A DNA stretch of 64,000 bases from Tolypeutes matacus (Eukaryota > Chordata > Mammalia > Cingulata > Chlamyphoridae), in assembly GCA_026826555.1 (NCBI GenBank), contig JAKSZT010053764.1:32189487-32253486 (forward strand). Reading direction: 5' to 3'. Shown here one piece after another: positions 1 to 11,285 of the stretch; position 1 is the first letter of the stretch, and each line of letters opens with the position of its first letter. The notes below the pieces were generated by a model. It had not been told where the DNA came from, did no database searches, and worked only from the letters and a program-made list of their open reading frames with translations. A program made the translations under genes and the position numbers.

Positions 1-189
1 TTAACACAATAAAGCTTCAGTCTATATTCCAATTTTTTTCATATGTCCCAATAATATCTTGTGTCAGCCTTTTCTTCCCCATTATTAGATCTAGTCATGT
101 ACTGCATTTAATTGTCATTGTGCCTTTAGTCTAATTGTGGAAACAAATATAGAGCATCAACTTTCCTATCTCAACCACTCCCAAGCAAA

Positions 190-290
190 CCATTCAGTGG
201 GATTAATCACGTTTACAACATTGTGCTACTATCCCACCATTAATTACTGGAACTTTCTCATCACTTCAAGCAGAAACCCTACACCCATTA
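190..290 (-). mobile_element. old L1M 3' fragment
   Basis: The sequence resembles the reverse complement of a mammalian L1M 3' region: an A/T-rich stretch around an inserted motif like cagtgggattaatcacg, followed by a 'cattgtgctac' block and a 'ctttctcatcac' block. Related fragments occur at 10266-10665, 25165-25425 and 43770-43879. It is diverged and has no visible TSD. The family assignment is from memory of the consensus. Confidence 0.6.
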
Positions 291-474
291 GATGCCGTGT
301 CTTTTCAGGGTTTTCCATTTAAGAGTGAATAGTTTGACTCAACATGCCTTACCTCCTATACATCCCTATTTCTCTAGGCACACTATTGGTGTTGAAGAAT
401 GCCCCCTCAAGATCTTAATCCTTGAGGGGAAAGTGATCCAAGCCAAACATGAAGGACTTTTGTCACATGACATT

Positions 475-625
475 AATTTGACAAATAGTCATTGAATGCT
501 TTTGATGTGGCAGGCACTGGTTTAGGTGCTGTAGCTTCTGAATGAACACACCAGGCAAAAATCCCAGGTGTTGCAGAGCTTGCTTTCTAGTGGGGAGAGC
601 TGACCTTTTAATAAATGCAATGTTT
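475..625 (-). mobile_element. L2 fragment
   Basis: It reads as a reverse-strand LINE-2 3' end: tcattgaatgctt, then a 'ggcaggcactggtttaggtgctg' type block (a reversed 'tgcctggcacatag' signature), then 'cttgctttctagtggggag'. It is old and has no TSD. Confidence 0.6.
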
Positions 626-1520
626 TTCTTGGACTCATATAGCTCAAGAAGATGAAAAGTTTGCATAAAAATGCTAAGGTTTGGAAACAGCACACTTTTA
701 GACTTATGGCTGGTTGGGCCTTTGAAAAATGACCTGTAAAAATAGATACTAAAGATGGTGTAGAAATATTGGTGCTGTCAGAATGAGACAATTTTTCAGA
801 TACAAAGTTTCCAAATCAATTTATCTCAAGTTCTCATTCAAGGGTTGTGTGTATAGTACAGTTCATCATATTTAGAACTTGGTGAGGACAGCATAAGGCT
901 CATTTTATTTGTACTTCCATCAGATGTCAGGCTGAACATGGGATTCCATCTGTCTGTGCCTCTTCAGGGGTTCATTCTTTTCTCCTCGATATGAGCAGAT
1001 GACATTCAGATAGTGGTGTTGGGACAAGTCTTGATGGAGAAGAAAATAAGATTTGCTGCCAAACGAGGATGCATTTAAGCTCAACCGTCACAGGTTGGGG
1101 ACAATCTAGCTAGGAAGAAAGGGCCCTTGATACAAGGTGGTCATGCTGTGACTCCCTAGGCTGGGTCCATTGCAACTGTTGCTATGAAGCACACAACTTC
1201 TTTCCTCTGATCCTACACCTACTTCATTTGTAGGCACTTCTAAGCTGCCACTGCCAGTCAAGTTTGGCAGGTGATGTGCATCCCATGTAAATCCAGGACC
1301 TGCTGGCACAGATATGGTGGACATTAAAGTCATGAGACAAAATCACTGGCAGTGGTGGCAGACTGTTCATTGCCCACACAGCTGCTATTATGCCCACTTC
1401 TTTCTTGCTAAGAGAACCCTTATTTTGCTTAGATGGGAGTGGAGATCGCTTGATCTTATGCAACGGAGGTCTCTTCTCCATCCCTAGGGAATGAATTATG
1501 AAAGTCTAAACCAGTCATAA
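626..1520. other. unassigned sequence
   Basis: I see no exon, RNA gene or confidently named repeat here. The stretch from about 1240 to 1500, which continues on the far side of the U6 chimera at 1758-1900, has the feel of an old interspersed repeat ('gtggccatgtgatccagttctggg'), but I cannot name it. Confidence 0.4.
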
Positions 1521-1530
1521 TAACCCCATT
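1521..1530. repeat. TSD of the U6/L1 chimera (left copy)
   Basis: The sequence taaccccatt is repeated exactly at 1748-1757 and brackets the chimera. The two copies place the whole U6 plus L1 unit in one insertion event. Confidence 0.85.
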
Positions 1531-1747
1531 TTTTTTTTAATTTTATTTTTAAAGGAGCTTTAGGTTACATAAATGTTACATAAAAAATATAAGGGATTCC
1601 CATATGCCCCCTCCCCATCCCACTTTCCCACATTAACAACATCCTTAAAAATATGGAATGCTTCACGATTTTGTGTGTCATCCTTGCTCAGGGACCATGC
1701 TAATCTTCTCTGTATCGTTTTAGTATACGTGTTGCCGAAGTGAGCAC
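1531..1747 (-). pseudogene. U6 snRNA/L1 3'-end chimeric retropseudogene
   Basis: On the minus strand the element opens at 1747 with gtgctcacttcggcaacac, the 5' end of U6 small nuclear RNA, and runs through recognisable U6 sequence to the terminal T-run at 1647-1651. The U6 part is about 101 nt against about 107 for functional U6, with an internal loss of about 6 nt after 'atactaaaa'. It then joins directly, without the U6 gene's own downstream flank, to about 110 nt ending in an A-rich tail (plus-strand T-run from 1531). That 3' part matches the 3' terminus of the L1-related element at 54182-54310 ('aaggatgttgtt', 'catatgggaat', 'tgtaacatttatgtaa'). A TSD taaccccatt lies at 1521-1530 and 1748-1757. 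Known biology: such chimeras arise when L1 reverse transcriptase switches template from L1 RNA to U6 RNA. It is not expected to be functional. Confidence 0.93.
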
Positions 1748-1757
1748 TAACCCCATT

Positions 1758-2609
1758 CTCTTTTGCCAGCCTCCTTTGCAGCTCTAAGTGGCCATGTGAT
1801 CCAGTTCTGGGCAATAAGCTATAAAAGAAAGTCTGGTGGTTTCCAGGAACATTTTTAAAAAATTATTGTTGTTTTTTCCAAATAAAGAGACTTATGAGGA
1901 GAAAAGATTTTCTGCTTCCCAACTTCTTTCTGGTTTGGGACACTGCTGTGAGTGATGATATGTCTGGAGCAGCAACAGTCAATTTATAACCCTGAGTGAA
2001 AAATAGAAAAATCAGAGAAGGACCACTTGGAGCCCTGATATCTGTGGACTTCCACCCGAACTGAATTGCCTGCTCCCATGTTTCTTGTTACCTGGCACAG
2101 TTAGGCGTCTTTATCATGTTAGACTGTTAGTTGGTTGTCTGGCACTTGGGACTGAAAGCATTCTGATTCAGCAGTTTGAGGCCTTGTCTTTGAGGTCAGA
2201 TGCTTGTATTACATGGGTTTTGATAATCGTGACTATTATGTAACTACGAGAACCCATGGCCTAACTGTCATGCGCTATCTATGATTTTGATTCAGGCTCC
2301 TGAAACTTCAGGGTTGGGGGAAAGACTTTAGTGCTCATCTAGTCCTGGGTTTCTCAGAGTAGGCTCTATGGAGCCACAGGCTTGTAAGATACTTTCCCTT
2401 AAAAGTGTTCCATTGCCAATTAAGTTTAGGAATACCCTAATCCCCCTCTGGGAGAGCAACATGTTCTGTGTCTACAGTTTTATTTTGTCTATCACTGCCT
2501 TTATTCAGGAGCCTTTACATTTTTGGACATCTGAAAACCTTATTTTAGGCATCCTGGCATCCTGTTATTTTCTGCCTGCTTTAATTCACTCTTCACATTG
2601 TGTTCATTC
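1758..2609. other. unassigned sequence
   Basis: No exon, RNA gene or confidently named repeat was recognised. Part of 1758-1900 may belong to an old repeat that the U6 chimera interrupted. Confidence 0.4.
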
Positions 2610-3205
2610 ATTCACAGTTGAGTACACGCTAGGTGCTAGACGTTGTTCTAGGTGCTGGGGATACGATAGTAAACAAAACAGAAGAAACTCCTTGCCCTCA
2701 TTGAGCTTATCTTCTAGTCAAGGAAACTATGTATTAAAGAAATTCAAAGAATAATATACCAGAGAATGAGACAAGCTTTGGAGAGACACAGGGAAGGGAG
2801 AGTAGGATACTGGGGTATGACATTGAGTAGGATTGCCAGGGAAGGCCTTGCTGAGGAGGTCATTGGGAAGAGGCTGGAGGGGGTGAAAATATCTGGGGAA
2901 AAGCATTCCATGGAGAAGAACATGTGCAAAGCCTCTGAGTGGGAGAGGGCCTGCTGTGTTTAAGGAAGAGAGGAGGTGAGAATGACCGGAGTAGAGGAAG
3001 CAGAGAGAATAGGAGTCACGGACAAATAAGTAGTATGTGTGGGGGGTCAGTCATATAATGCTTTCCAGGCCATTGTGGGGACTTTGGCTTATGCTCTGAG
3101 ATGGGACACCTCAGGATGGCTTTGCACAGAGGAGTGATATAACTGACATATATATTTAAAAGCATCTGCTTGCTGTGTTAAGACTAGACTGTGGGGATGA
3201 GGCCA
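2610..3205 (-). mobile_element. L2 LINE, distal segment
   Basis: This is the reverse strand of a long LINE-2 copy. It starts with the reversed 3' terminus ('tcattcattcac') and the reversed '...gtatccccagcgcctag' block ('ctaggtgctggggatac'), and continues into 3' UTR and ORF-derived sequence ('gcattccatggag', 'gctttccaggccattgtgggg'). It breaks at 3206 where a MaLR-type LTR is inserted, and resumes at about 3751. Confidence 0.75.
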
Positions 3206-3750
3206 TGTTTTGGTTTCCTAGCTGCTTAAACAAATACCATCCACTGTGTTGGCTTAACAGGAATTTTTTGGTTTACAATTTCAGAGGATAAAGGGCTTGC
3301 TTCCTCCAGGGTCTGTATCTTCTGGCTGGCTGGCAGTCTTTGGGGTTCCTTGGCTTTTCCATCACATATGTGGTGAAGCACATGGCAAGGTCTTTTTTTC
3401 TTTTCCAGGTTCCATTGACTTCCAGCTCCTGGCTGTTCCCTGTGGCTTCTCTCTCCATATTATGTTCACTCTGCTTATAAAGGACCCCAGTAATCTGGAT
3501 TAGAGCCCACCTGATTCAATGGGGCCACACAGTAACGGAAATAATTTTTTTCCCCCCAGGTACTGGGGCTGGGGATTGAACCCACGGCCTTGTATGTGGG
3601 AAGCTCGCACTCAACCACTGAGCCACACCAGCTCCCTGAAGTAACATTTTGAAGAGATCTTTTTTACGATGAGTGCATATCCATCAGAATGCAGACCAAG
3701 GCTGTGAACATGTCCAAACTGTGGCACGCAAGTCAATCCACCATAGCAGC
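3206..3750 (-). mobile_element. MaLR-type LTR, itself split by a SINE
   Basis: Plus-strand sequence starts 'tgttttggtttcctagctgc' and ends 'caatccaccatagca', the reversed ends (TG...CA) of an ERVL-MaLR-like LTR. Internal signatures are 'cttataaaggaccccagtaa' and 'ggttccattgacttccagc', also present in the LTR fragment at 34150-34395. It interrupts the L2 at 2610-4540 and is interrupted by a DAS SINE at 3545-3637. It carries no viral gene. Confidence 0.7.
3545..3637 (-). mobile_element. DAS-type tRNA-derived SINE, monomer
   Basis: On the minus strand it starts 'agggagctggtgtggctcag' (tRNA-like box A region), has a box B 'gggttcaatccc', and ends in an A-rich tail. It lies inside the LTR at 3206-3750, so it is the youngest of three nested insertions. 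Confidence 0.85.
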
Positions 3751-4540
3751 AAGGGACAGAGGAGACCTGTTAGCAGGCCACTACACTAATCCAGGCTATG
3801 ATGATCCAGAGTAAGTAGAAATAATTGACTGGATCCCAGACGAACTTTGAAGGTATGGACAGGATTTCCTGACAAACTGGATGTAGTTATGGGAGAAAGG
3901 GGAATCAAGGATGGTCCAAGGATGGGGTAGTCATTTACTATGATGGGGAAGAATGTGACAGCAACAGTAAACAAGAGGAGCTTAGTCTTAGATAAGTTAA
4001 ATTTGAGATGCCTGTTAGACATGCAAGTGGAGCTGCTTAGTAGACAGTTTCTAATACTTGTCGGAAGTTGAAGGGTAAGGTACAGGCTGAAGATATGCTT
4101 TTGGAGATAGCCAGCATATGGATTGCACCTTGTGCAGTGAGACTGGATGAGATTGCTTAGGGGTGAGCACAGGTGGAGAAGAGAAGAGGTGAAAGGACTG
4201 GGTCTGTTCCAAAGTCTAAGGTCGGAAGATGAGTAGGAGCCTGTGAAGGAGGAACCAGAGAGGTAAGAAGAAAAGTAGGAGTATGTGAAGTGCTAGAAGC
4301 CAAAGAAGGCTGTGTTTCCAGGAGGAAGGACTGATCAGCAGGGTCCAATGCTACTGACTGGTCAAGTAGCATGAGGACTGTGACGTGACCATTGGAGTCA
4401 GCAAGGGAAGGTCATCGGTGATGTTGACAGGAGCAGTTAGTTTAGTGTGGTGGGGACAAAAGTCCAAGGTTGACCAAGAGGAAGGGAGGTGATGGCGAGT
4501 ATTGACAACTCTTTGAAGGAGTTTTGCTGTAAAAAGGAAC
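3751..4540 (-). mobile_element. L2 LINE, proximal segment
   Basis: This resumes the L2 of 2610-3205. It includes the reversed RT-region signatures 'gcaggccactacactaatcc', 'tcaaggatggtccaagg' and 'gatgcctgttagacatgcaa'. No open frame survives. Confidence 0.7.
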
Positions 4541-4779
4541 AGACTTGGGGAGGTGGCTGCAGGGGAATGTGGGGCCAAGAAGGGAGAATGTTCCTAAAAC
4601 AGAGATATCACCTTTATAGTAAAAACTGCTGTCGTCTACAGGTTAGTCATTACTCTTTCCCAGTCTGCCTTCACAGTCCGCAGCCACCAGGCTTTCCCAC
4701 AGGCCTACTGATGAGCTCGGCACACTTGGCTGCTCTTTCCCCACTCTAAATTGGTTTGCAGCTTGACCTTTTCCTAGCT

Positions 4780-5030
4780 GGCCCCTCCTCGCCTAACCTT
4801 TCAGGCTCCTCTCCCATTCAGGACACAGCTCACTCCTCATCTCCTCTGTGGAGCTCCACCTGACATTCACTTCCAGTACAATCAATGACTCCCTCCTCTG
4901 TAGGCCTCTTGAGGTGACGCCTCTTTTATGGAACTGTCTGTTTTAAGGGCCTCAGTTGATTCTGAGTTCCTCAAGGACAAGCATATTTTATTCATCTTAT
5001 TGGTTCTGCCTAAAGAATAATGTTTGGCTC
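4780..5030 (+). mobile_element. L2 3' region
   Basis: Forward LINE-2 3' sequence: 'ctcactcctcatctcctctgtg', then 'tgagttcctcaaggacaagc', then 'attttattcatcttattgg'. It is diverged, with no TSD. Confidence 0.6.
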
Positions 5031-6349
5031 TAGATAATTACGTGGGACTAGGGTACCATATATATAATGCCGGTAAGTTGTTCTTTCCTGTCCTTCTTTC
5101 TTCTTGAAACATAGATCTCATTGACTAGGGAAAAGGCATAGAGTATCTTATTTACAATATTTGGTATGCCATGCGGCTAGTGTTTATCTTGAGTACGAGT
5201 CTCATAGCAGAGTTTCGACTGCCTAAGAAGTATGTGTGATATAAATGGGAGTAATTGTCTATATTTCTGCTTAATTGCAAGAATTTGATTTTGAGTATGT
5301 AAGCCCTACAGGAATATATTTAATAAATCTGCTGTGTTAAATGCATTTCCTGAGATCTCATGACCGTGGGGCCTCTCATGCCATACAGCTTCTGAGTAAA
5401 ACAATTCCGATTCGTAAACTATTATGTTAGATTGTATGGAAATACACACAGAGAGGTAGAGCCAGTGACAGATTCTATCACCAAGCTGCATGAGACGGGA
5501 AGGAGAGTGTGAGACTCCACATTTACAGATTGACAAGTTGGTTTAATATCAACTTGAGGACTTCAACTACAGAGCTGCTGGATTGATTAAGTCATAGCGC
5601 CGCAGCCACTCAAGGGATGTGGTTTGGTGGAAAGTTTCATAGGGTAGGGGGCTTTAGGGCTCAACTCTAGAGTCCATGAGAAGAGCTGATGTTTTACCTG
5701 TAATTGTACAGGGAGGCTCCCTATGATTGATTATAGCTTCAGACCTCTGAATGGGGCTGGAGAAGGCGGTGGGGGAAGCCTTTAGAATTAGCCGAAGAAA
5801 ATGAACATAAAGACAGAAACCAATAAGTGGTCACAGAGCTGCCAAGAGTGAAGGCAGTAACGAGACAGAATTAGTTCTTACTGACAACTTGAAATTGCCT
5901 GGAACATTATAAAAATCAATCAAACTGTTAAGAGCCGACTCACAGTGACCACTGGATGGTGTGATGTTTGCAATTTGTCTGGACACAAATTTAGAGAAGC
6001 CAGCAGAGATTTAGCCTAATACAGAGCTTTTGGCTGGTGCAGAGCTTTATGAGGAGAAGGCTCAAAATTGGCTTCAACTAGCGTTCTTTCTCTCTAGCTA
6101 TCTTAAAATCAGCAGAACTGAAACTAGTTGGTTATTCATTTTTCTAACCTAGTATCTATTGTCATTTGCTGTTCTTGTATTATAAGAAATCAGTTTTAGT
6201 GGGTTTCTTTTTCCTATTGGATATTCCTTCATGGATTGTTTTTCTACTCCTGCTCCCTGGCAGCCTTTAACACCATTGCTCTTGTTGCCATCAACATTTT
6301 GAACTTGAGTAATTGTAGGAAAAAATTAGCCTACCAAATGCACGCATTT
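5031..6349. other. unassigned sequence
   Basis: I see no gene, RNA or confidently named repeat. Composition is ordinary for AT-rich mammalian non-coding DNA. Confidence 0.4.
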
Positions 6350-6830
6350 AACAGATATGGTGGGTGCTGGACATATAGAAACTCCTCAAGGAGTTTCAAT
6401 GTCTAGGTAGAGACAGGTGTAAAGCTGCAATTAGGATAGCATAGAATAGGTACCCAGGTATGCCCAGCTGCAAGGGTTTCTAAGTCTCCACAGGGCAGGA
6501 ATTGTGCCTGGCTTGTTAACTGTATCCCTACAACCTAGTCCATAGAAGGAGCTTTGTTGAATGAATGAATGCATAAACTACATGGTGAAAAGAGGCTTCC
6601 AGAGGAAATGGATGGGTCAAACAAAGGTAATTCCAGACCGAGGACGAAGCACATACACAGTGCCAAGAATATGGGCTGGGGGACCATGATGGCTGGAGTG
6701 GTGGAGGCATGGAGGCTGGGGTGCCATCTGGGGTCAGATAAGGAAGGGCCTGGAGTCAAAGGGAGCTAACTGAAGCCTGTGTGGAGCTATGGAGGCTCTT
6801 GGATGCAGCAGGTATTCATGAGTGTTTATT
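6350..6830. mobile_element. cluster of L2 fragments
   Basis: Three old LINE-2 pieces lie close together. A reverse-strand piece is at about 6350-6440 ('aaggagtttcaatgtctagg'). A forward 3' end is at about 6480-6565, ending 'ttgttgaatgaatgaatg'. A reverse-strand piece is at about 6590-6830 ('cagtgccaagaatatggg'). Boundaries are approximate. Confidence 0.5.
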
Positions 6831-6947
6831 ACAGGGCAAAATGAATGAAAGGAAGGACTTTAAACCAGGAGGCCCTTGGTTAGATTTGTGACTTTAGATG
6901 TCTCCTGTCACTAGGGAAACTGGCTTTAAAGGGTGAGTCTAGAACAG

Positions 6948-7162
6948 GCTTCTCAACTGGGATATTTTGCCCCACTGGAGACACTTGGCAATGTCTAGAC
7001 TCTTTTAGGTTGTTACCACCAGGGGTGGGGTGGGTATACTACTGGAATCTAGCAGGTGCAGGCCGGAGGGGCTGCTAAACATCCTAAAGTGGAAAGGACA
7101 GCCCCATAACAGGGACCTATTTAACCTAAGTGTCAACTGTGCTGGGGCTGAGAAACCCTGAA
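6948..7162 (+). mobile_element. MER5-type hAT non-autonomous DNA element
   Basis: Signatures are 'cttctcaactggg', 'gacacttggcaatgtctag', 'ggctgctaaacatcctaaag' and the closing 'ggctgagaaaccctgaac'. The family is MER5 (hAT-Charlie) from memory of the consensus. The same family occurs at 19440-19589, 38484-38702 and 39766-39957. Confidence 0.8.
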
Positions 7163-8867
7163 CTAGAATGAGAGAGACCAGTGCATACAGGGTTGCAAAT
7201 TTACTTAATGTACGATTGAAATGTACAGAGAAAATGTAGCTTATTTGCTTAGAGATGATCAGGACCTCATGGAGCCTGGAAAATTCTTTGAAGGGCTCAG
7301 GGCAACTGCTAGGTCGGGGTTTAGGTGGGGGTTAGGGTGGGTTGCCATCATGTTTTTCAACCTAGAATTGCTCAGCTATTTTTTTTATATATATATAGAA
7401 TATATAGATATATATTTGGGTTCCATGTAAGGTTTTTTTTTTTTTTTAGGTGCTCTGTTTGACATTTGAAACACCAAGGCCACCTATACCAGGATGTGAA
7501 TTAAAGGCTTAGATCCGTGTCCTGTGACACATCAAGGCATTTTTAATGGGCGTCATGACACTTTTTAGCTTTGCTGCTGAGAATTGGGCTGCCCAAACCT
7601 AGTCATGTCCAATTTTGTCATCGTGTGGATATGGATAAAATCTTTCTATCATGGTCAATATGTTCTTTACAAATGTTGCAATTTCTCTTTGAAAACTATC
7701 CTCCTAAGGGAACACAATAGATTTCACGGTTCCCCAGTGAAGAGGGAAGGTACTAACTAGCCATGTGGTTCAAAGTACATCATTATCGTAACCACTTTCC
7801 TTTGAGGGATGAAGAACTGGTATTATAGCCTTAAAATTCCCTCTTAATACCAATAAAAATAAATTTCCACACTTGTTCTATCAAAGTTTTTTCAGTAATT
7901 CCTTCTGTGTTGCTTGAGTCTCTTCTTTTTTTTTTTTTTCACCTCATTGTTATAATTTCTTGCATTGCAAGAATCACCATATGTGAGCAAGAGAATACCA
8001 TCAAGTCCACTCTAGTCCATAGTTCTTCCCCCAATCCAGAGGCGACTGGGATGGTGATGTCCACTCCAACTCCAAGTGAGAGAGGGCTTATATCCCATGG
8101 ATATGGTGGGTGGGATGATCCTGCCTGCAGATGCAGGCCCTCTCCATTCCCTGGGATGGCCATTGCCCATCGTTGTCTCCTCACCAGGTGACTTGGATGA
8201 GTCCATTGAGCTGTAGGGTAGGAGTTGCAGCTCCACCTAGATTTCATGCACACCTGGCACATAGGTAGGCGGGAGGCTCCAGTCTCTGGAAGTATACCTA
8301 AGAAACTCCAGCATCACATGTAGGTTTGAATAGAAGGGACTGGTGAACCATGTGTAGGGAGGACTTATTTGAGTCTAATTCTGTCACTCTCAGGAGCACA
8401 GATTCCAAAATAGAACGCACTATAAGGCATCAGTCTCTGGGGCTATCCCCCCTTATATAGGACCAGGGTGTCTCCGGAGCTCTCAGGAACCCCACTGAGT
8501 GGGGTGATAGGCACTTAGATGTTCTATGAGCTCCTACTGAGGTGTGCGTAAGAGTTACCTCTGGGATGACCTCCCGACTCTCTTTGAAGTCTCTTAGCCA
8601 CTTGAACTCATTTGTCTTTACCATTTCCCCCTTTTATTCAAGGTCTTTTTCCAGTTGTGTTGCCAGTTGGCACTTGGGAAAAGTTTTCAATTAGCAATAA
8701 TCGTGCCTTGGATAAACCTCATTGGCTTGAGTCTCTTCAATGTAATAACTTTCCCCATTCTCCTGTTTCATCTGTGAGATTAGAGGACTTAAACGAGAGA
8801 GGGGTTGAACAGGGCAGCAGAGGCTTTATGGCGAGGAATTAATAATACTATCAACTCTTCTGATAAT
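7163..8867. other. unassigned sequence with a TA microsatellite
   Basis: A TA-rich microsatellite lies at about 7385-7420 and homopolymer T runs at about 7433-7447 and 7926-7938. Otherwise I see no gene or named repeat. Confidence 0.4.
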
Positions 8868-8869
8868 AA

Positions 8870-9100
8870 CAGCAGCCAGTACTTACGGAGTACTTCCTAT
8901 GGTCTAAGCATCCCTCAAAGTATTTTTCATATATTAACTCTGATCCTTGCGACGACCCTACAGATAGGTGCTCATTTTATCTCTATTCCACAGACAGGAG
9001 GGACACTGAGGCAGGAGGAGGTTAAGTGCCTGATCAAGGTCACACTTGGCTGAGCTTGACTCAAGCCCAATCTCGCTCCAAAGTCCAAGTTCTGAACCAG
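8870..9100 (-). mobile_element. MIR SINE
   Basis: Reverse-strand MIR: 'gcagccagtacttacggag', the 'cactgaggcaggaggaggtt' block, then 'gatcaaggtcacacttggc'. This is an ancient tRNA-derived SINE, diverged. Confidence 0.8.
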
Positions 9101-10265
9101 GAGTGCCTCATGAGACATGCTGCTCCAGAGCTACATTTTCTGGGCTGGACTGACTGTTCTCTCTGCTTTATGCATCAAGTTCTTCCATCTGCCTCCATCA
9201 GAAAAGCAACATTGTGTTGTCAATGTCCTTAAGGAAAGATTTTGAACACTTGGATCTTTAAAGAACAAGCAGAACAGAGCCAGGCAGGGAGGTGCGTTTT
9301 TGTGGGGGAGTTGATAAACATTTTCCTCTTACAGTGAGTTGTAAACTCCAGCATCTCCTCCATTTCTTATCACATTGTCATGGACTGTCTGCTCTGGCTT
9401 TGTGTGACTTTGGGACAGTGGGTGTAGCAGGCCATTAATTCATTCATGCATTTAACAACAAATTGATTTAAGGTCTATGATGCAGTGTTGTGGGGTTAGA
9501 GAGATTTATGCTGGCTTCTTGGTGCAGGGTTTATGCTTGTCAAAGAAGACATGTGTTTATTAATCACCAGGTATGTACCGAGCACTGTGTTAGGTGTTGT
9601 ACATTGCTTCTTTAATTCCTCTAATCCTTGGGAGGTAGGTATATCTCCATTTGATGGATGGGAAGAGCCAGGCCAGATATCAAACTCTGGAGCAAATTAA
9701 AGAAAAATGTCAACTAATGAGCAAAGAGTCCAAAGAAACGAAGAGACAGTTAGCTCTGTAAAGCAGTATTGTAGCAGTGTTTTTCAAACCACTCTCCATG
9801 GGATATTAGTTTTAGAAGATGTTCCTGGGTGTGGGGGGTGGGGGAACCACACAATAGTTCTGTACTCAAATGTAGAAGTGGTATACCACTTTTCTCTTAG
9901 TGACTCACAATGCTGAGAACTTGCAGAAGGAAAGATTTTTTTTTTTTTTACTTTGTTTAATCCATTCAGTGTTTCCCAAGCTTCCTGAGGGATGGTGGGG
10001 AGCACAACACCAGCTTGGGGAATTGTGGTTGAAGGAAGGAAGTCCCAGGAGAATGAAGGGAAGCAAAAGACATGGATAACCTGCCATCTGCCATTGGATA
10101 ATTAAATGACTGTTTGGTTTGTGGTATCCAGGAGCTTTTTGGCTCATCTGAGAGTGTAAGCACCTGGGTGCCTGTGGAATATGAGTTAATGCCACACAGA
10201 CCAAACTCTCATCTGCTAAAAGTGATTCTATCAGGAAGGTCACACTTGCTGCCTTTTTTTTTTTT
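9101..10265 (-). mobile_element. MIR fragment in unassigned sequence
   Basis: At about 9553-9690 a reverse-strand MIR is visible ('accgagcactgtgttaggtg', 'ccattt-gatggatgggaag'). The rest of the interval shows no gene or confidently named repeat. It contains a short G-rich run at about 9829-9843 and T-runs at about 9938-9949 and 10254-10267. Confidence 0.5.
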
Positions 10266-10665
10266 TTAAATCATTTTTATTCTCATCTATTTATTCAGAT
10301 GTAATTCACATACCATGAAATTTACCCTTTAAAGTGTACAATACAGTGATTTTAGTATATTTACAAGACTGTACAGCTATTACCACCATCTGATTCCAAA
10401 ACCTTTTCATTACCCCCGAAGGATTTCATGTATCCATTTGCAATCACTCCATTTCTCCCTCCCCCATTCCTCGACAACCACCAATCTACTTTGACTCTAT
10501 GGATTTGCCTATTCTGGACATTTCATAAGTGGAATCATATGTGGCCTCTTGTGTTTGTCTTCTTTCACTTAGCACAATGTTTGAGGTTCATCCATGTCGT
10601 AGCGTGTATCAGTGCTCTATCCCCTTTTGTTGCTGAATAATAATCCATTGCTTGACTATATCACA
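10266..10665 (-). mobile_element. L1M 3' region, part 1
   Basis: Reversed old L1 3' sequence with 'cacataccatgaaatttacc', 'gtacaatacagtgattttag' and 'ttcataagtggaatcatatg'. It is interrupted at 10666 by an LTR and continues at 11113-11285 ('tgttctcatttctcttgggt'). Confidence 0.8.
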
Positions 10666-11112
10666 TGTAGCAGTTTGAATAATGGCCCCCAAAAGATATG
10701 TCCAAGTCCTAACCCCGGTACCTGTCAATGTGACCTCCTTTGGAAATAGGGTCTCTGCAGATGTAATGAAGTGAAGGCTCATCCCGGATTTAGGTGGGCC
10801 CTAAATCCAGTGACTAGTGCCTTAAAAGAAAGGAGAGGGGGAGCTAAGACACAGACACATGGGAGAAGGTCATTGGAAGAGGCAGGCACTGTCTGGGGAG
10901 ATGCCCCTACAAGTCAAGGAACACCAAGGATTGTGGGGAGCCACCAGCAGCTAGGAGAAGAGGTGTGGAAAGGAATTTTCCTCAGAGCCCCCAGAAGGAA
11001 CCGACCCTGCTGATGTCTTTATTTCGGGCTGCTGGCCTCCAGAACAGAGAATGAATTTCTGTTCAAAGCTGTCAAGTTTGTGGTAACTTATGGCAGCCCT
11101 ACGAAATGAACA
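10666..11112 (+). mobile_element. MLT1-like solo LTR
   Basis: A 447-bp unit beginning tgtagcagtttgaataatgg and ending aaatgaaca, with internal 'gatatgtccaagtcctaacc' and 'ctgctggcctccagaacag'. It splits an L1M fragment into two colinear parts, which gives independent support for its ends. No clean 5-bp TSD remains. No viral gene is present. Confidence 0.8.
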
Positions 11113-11285
11113 CGTTTTGTTTAGTCATCAGCTGAACACTTGGGTTGTTTCCACCTTTTGACTCATGAATAGTGCTGTTCCCATGTACATGTTCTTGTGT
11201 AGATGTGTTCTCATTTCTCTTGGGTGGAATTGCTGAGTCCTGGTAACTATATTCACCTTCTTGAGGAACTGCCAGATATAGTGGT
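11113..11285 (-). mobile_element. L1M 3' region, part 2
   Basis: Continuation of the reverse-strand L1M from 10266-10665, colinear across the LTR: 'gggttgtttccaccttttg', then 'ggtggaattgctgagtcctgg'. Confidence 0.75.

Noticed and set aside
1560..1814. 84-codon open frame on the minus strand
   Set aside because: It overlaps the U6/L1 chimera. The frame is fortuitous.
3540..3640. tRNA gene-like boxes A and B here and at the other DAS copies
   Set aside because: They belong to tRNA-derived SINEs with A-rich tails and TSDs, not to tRNA genes.
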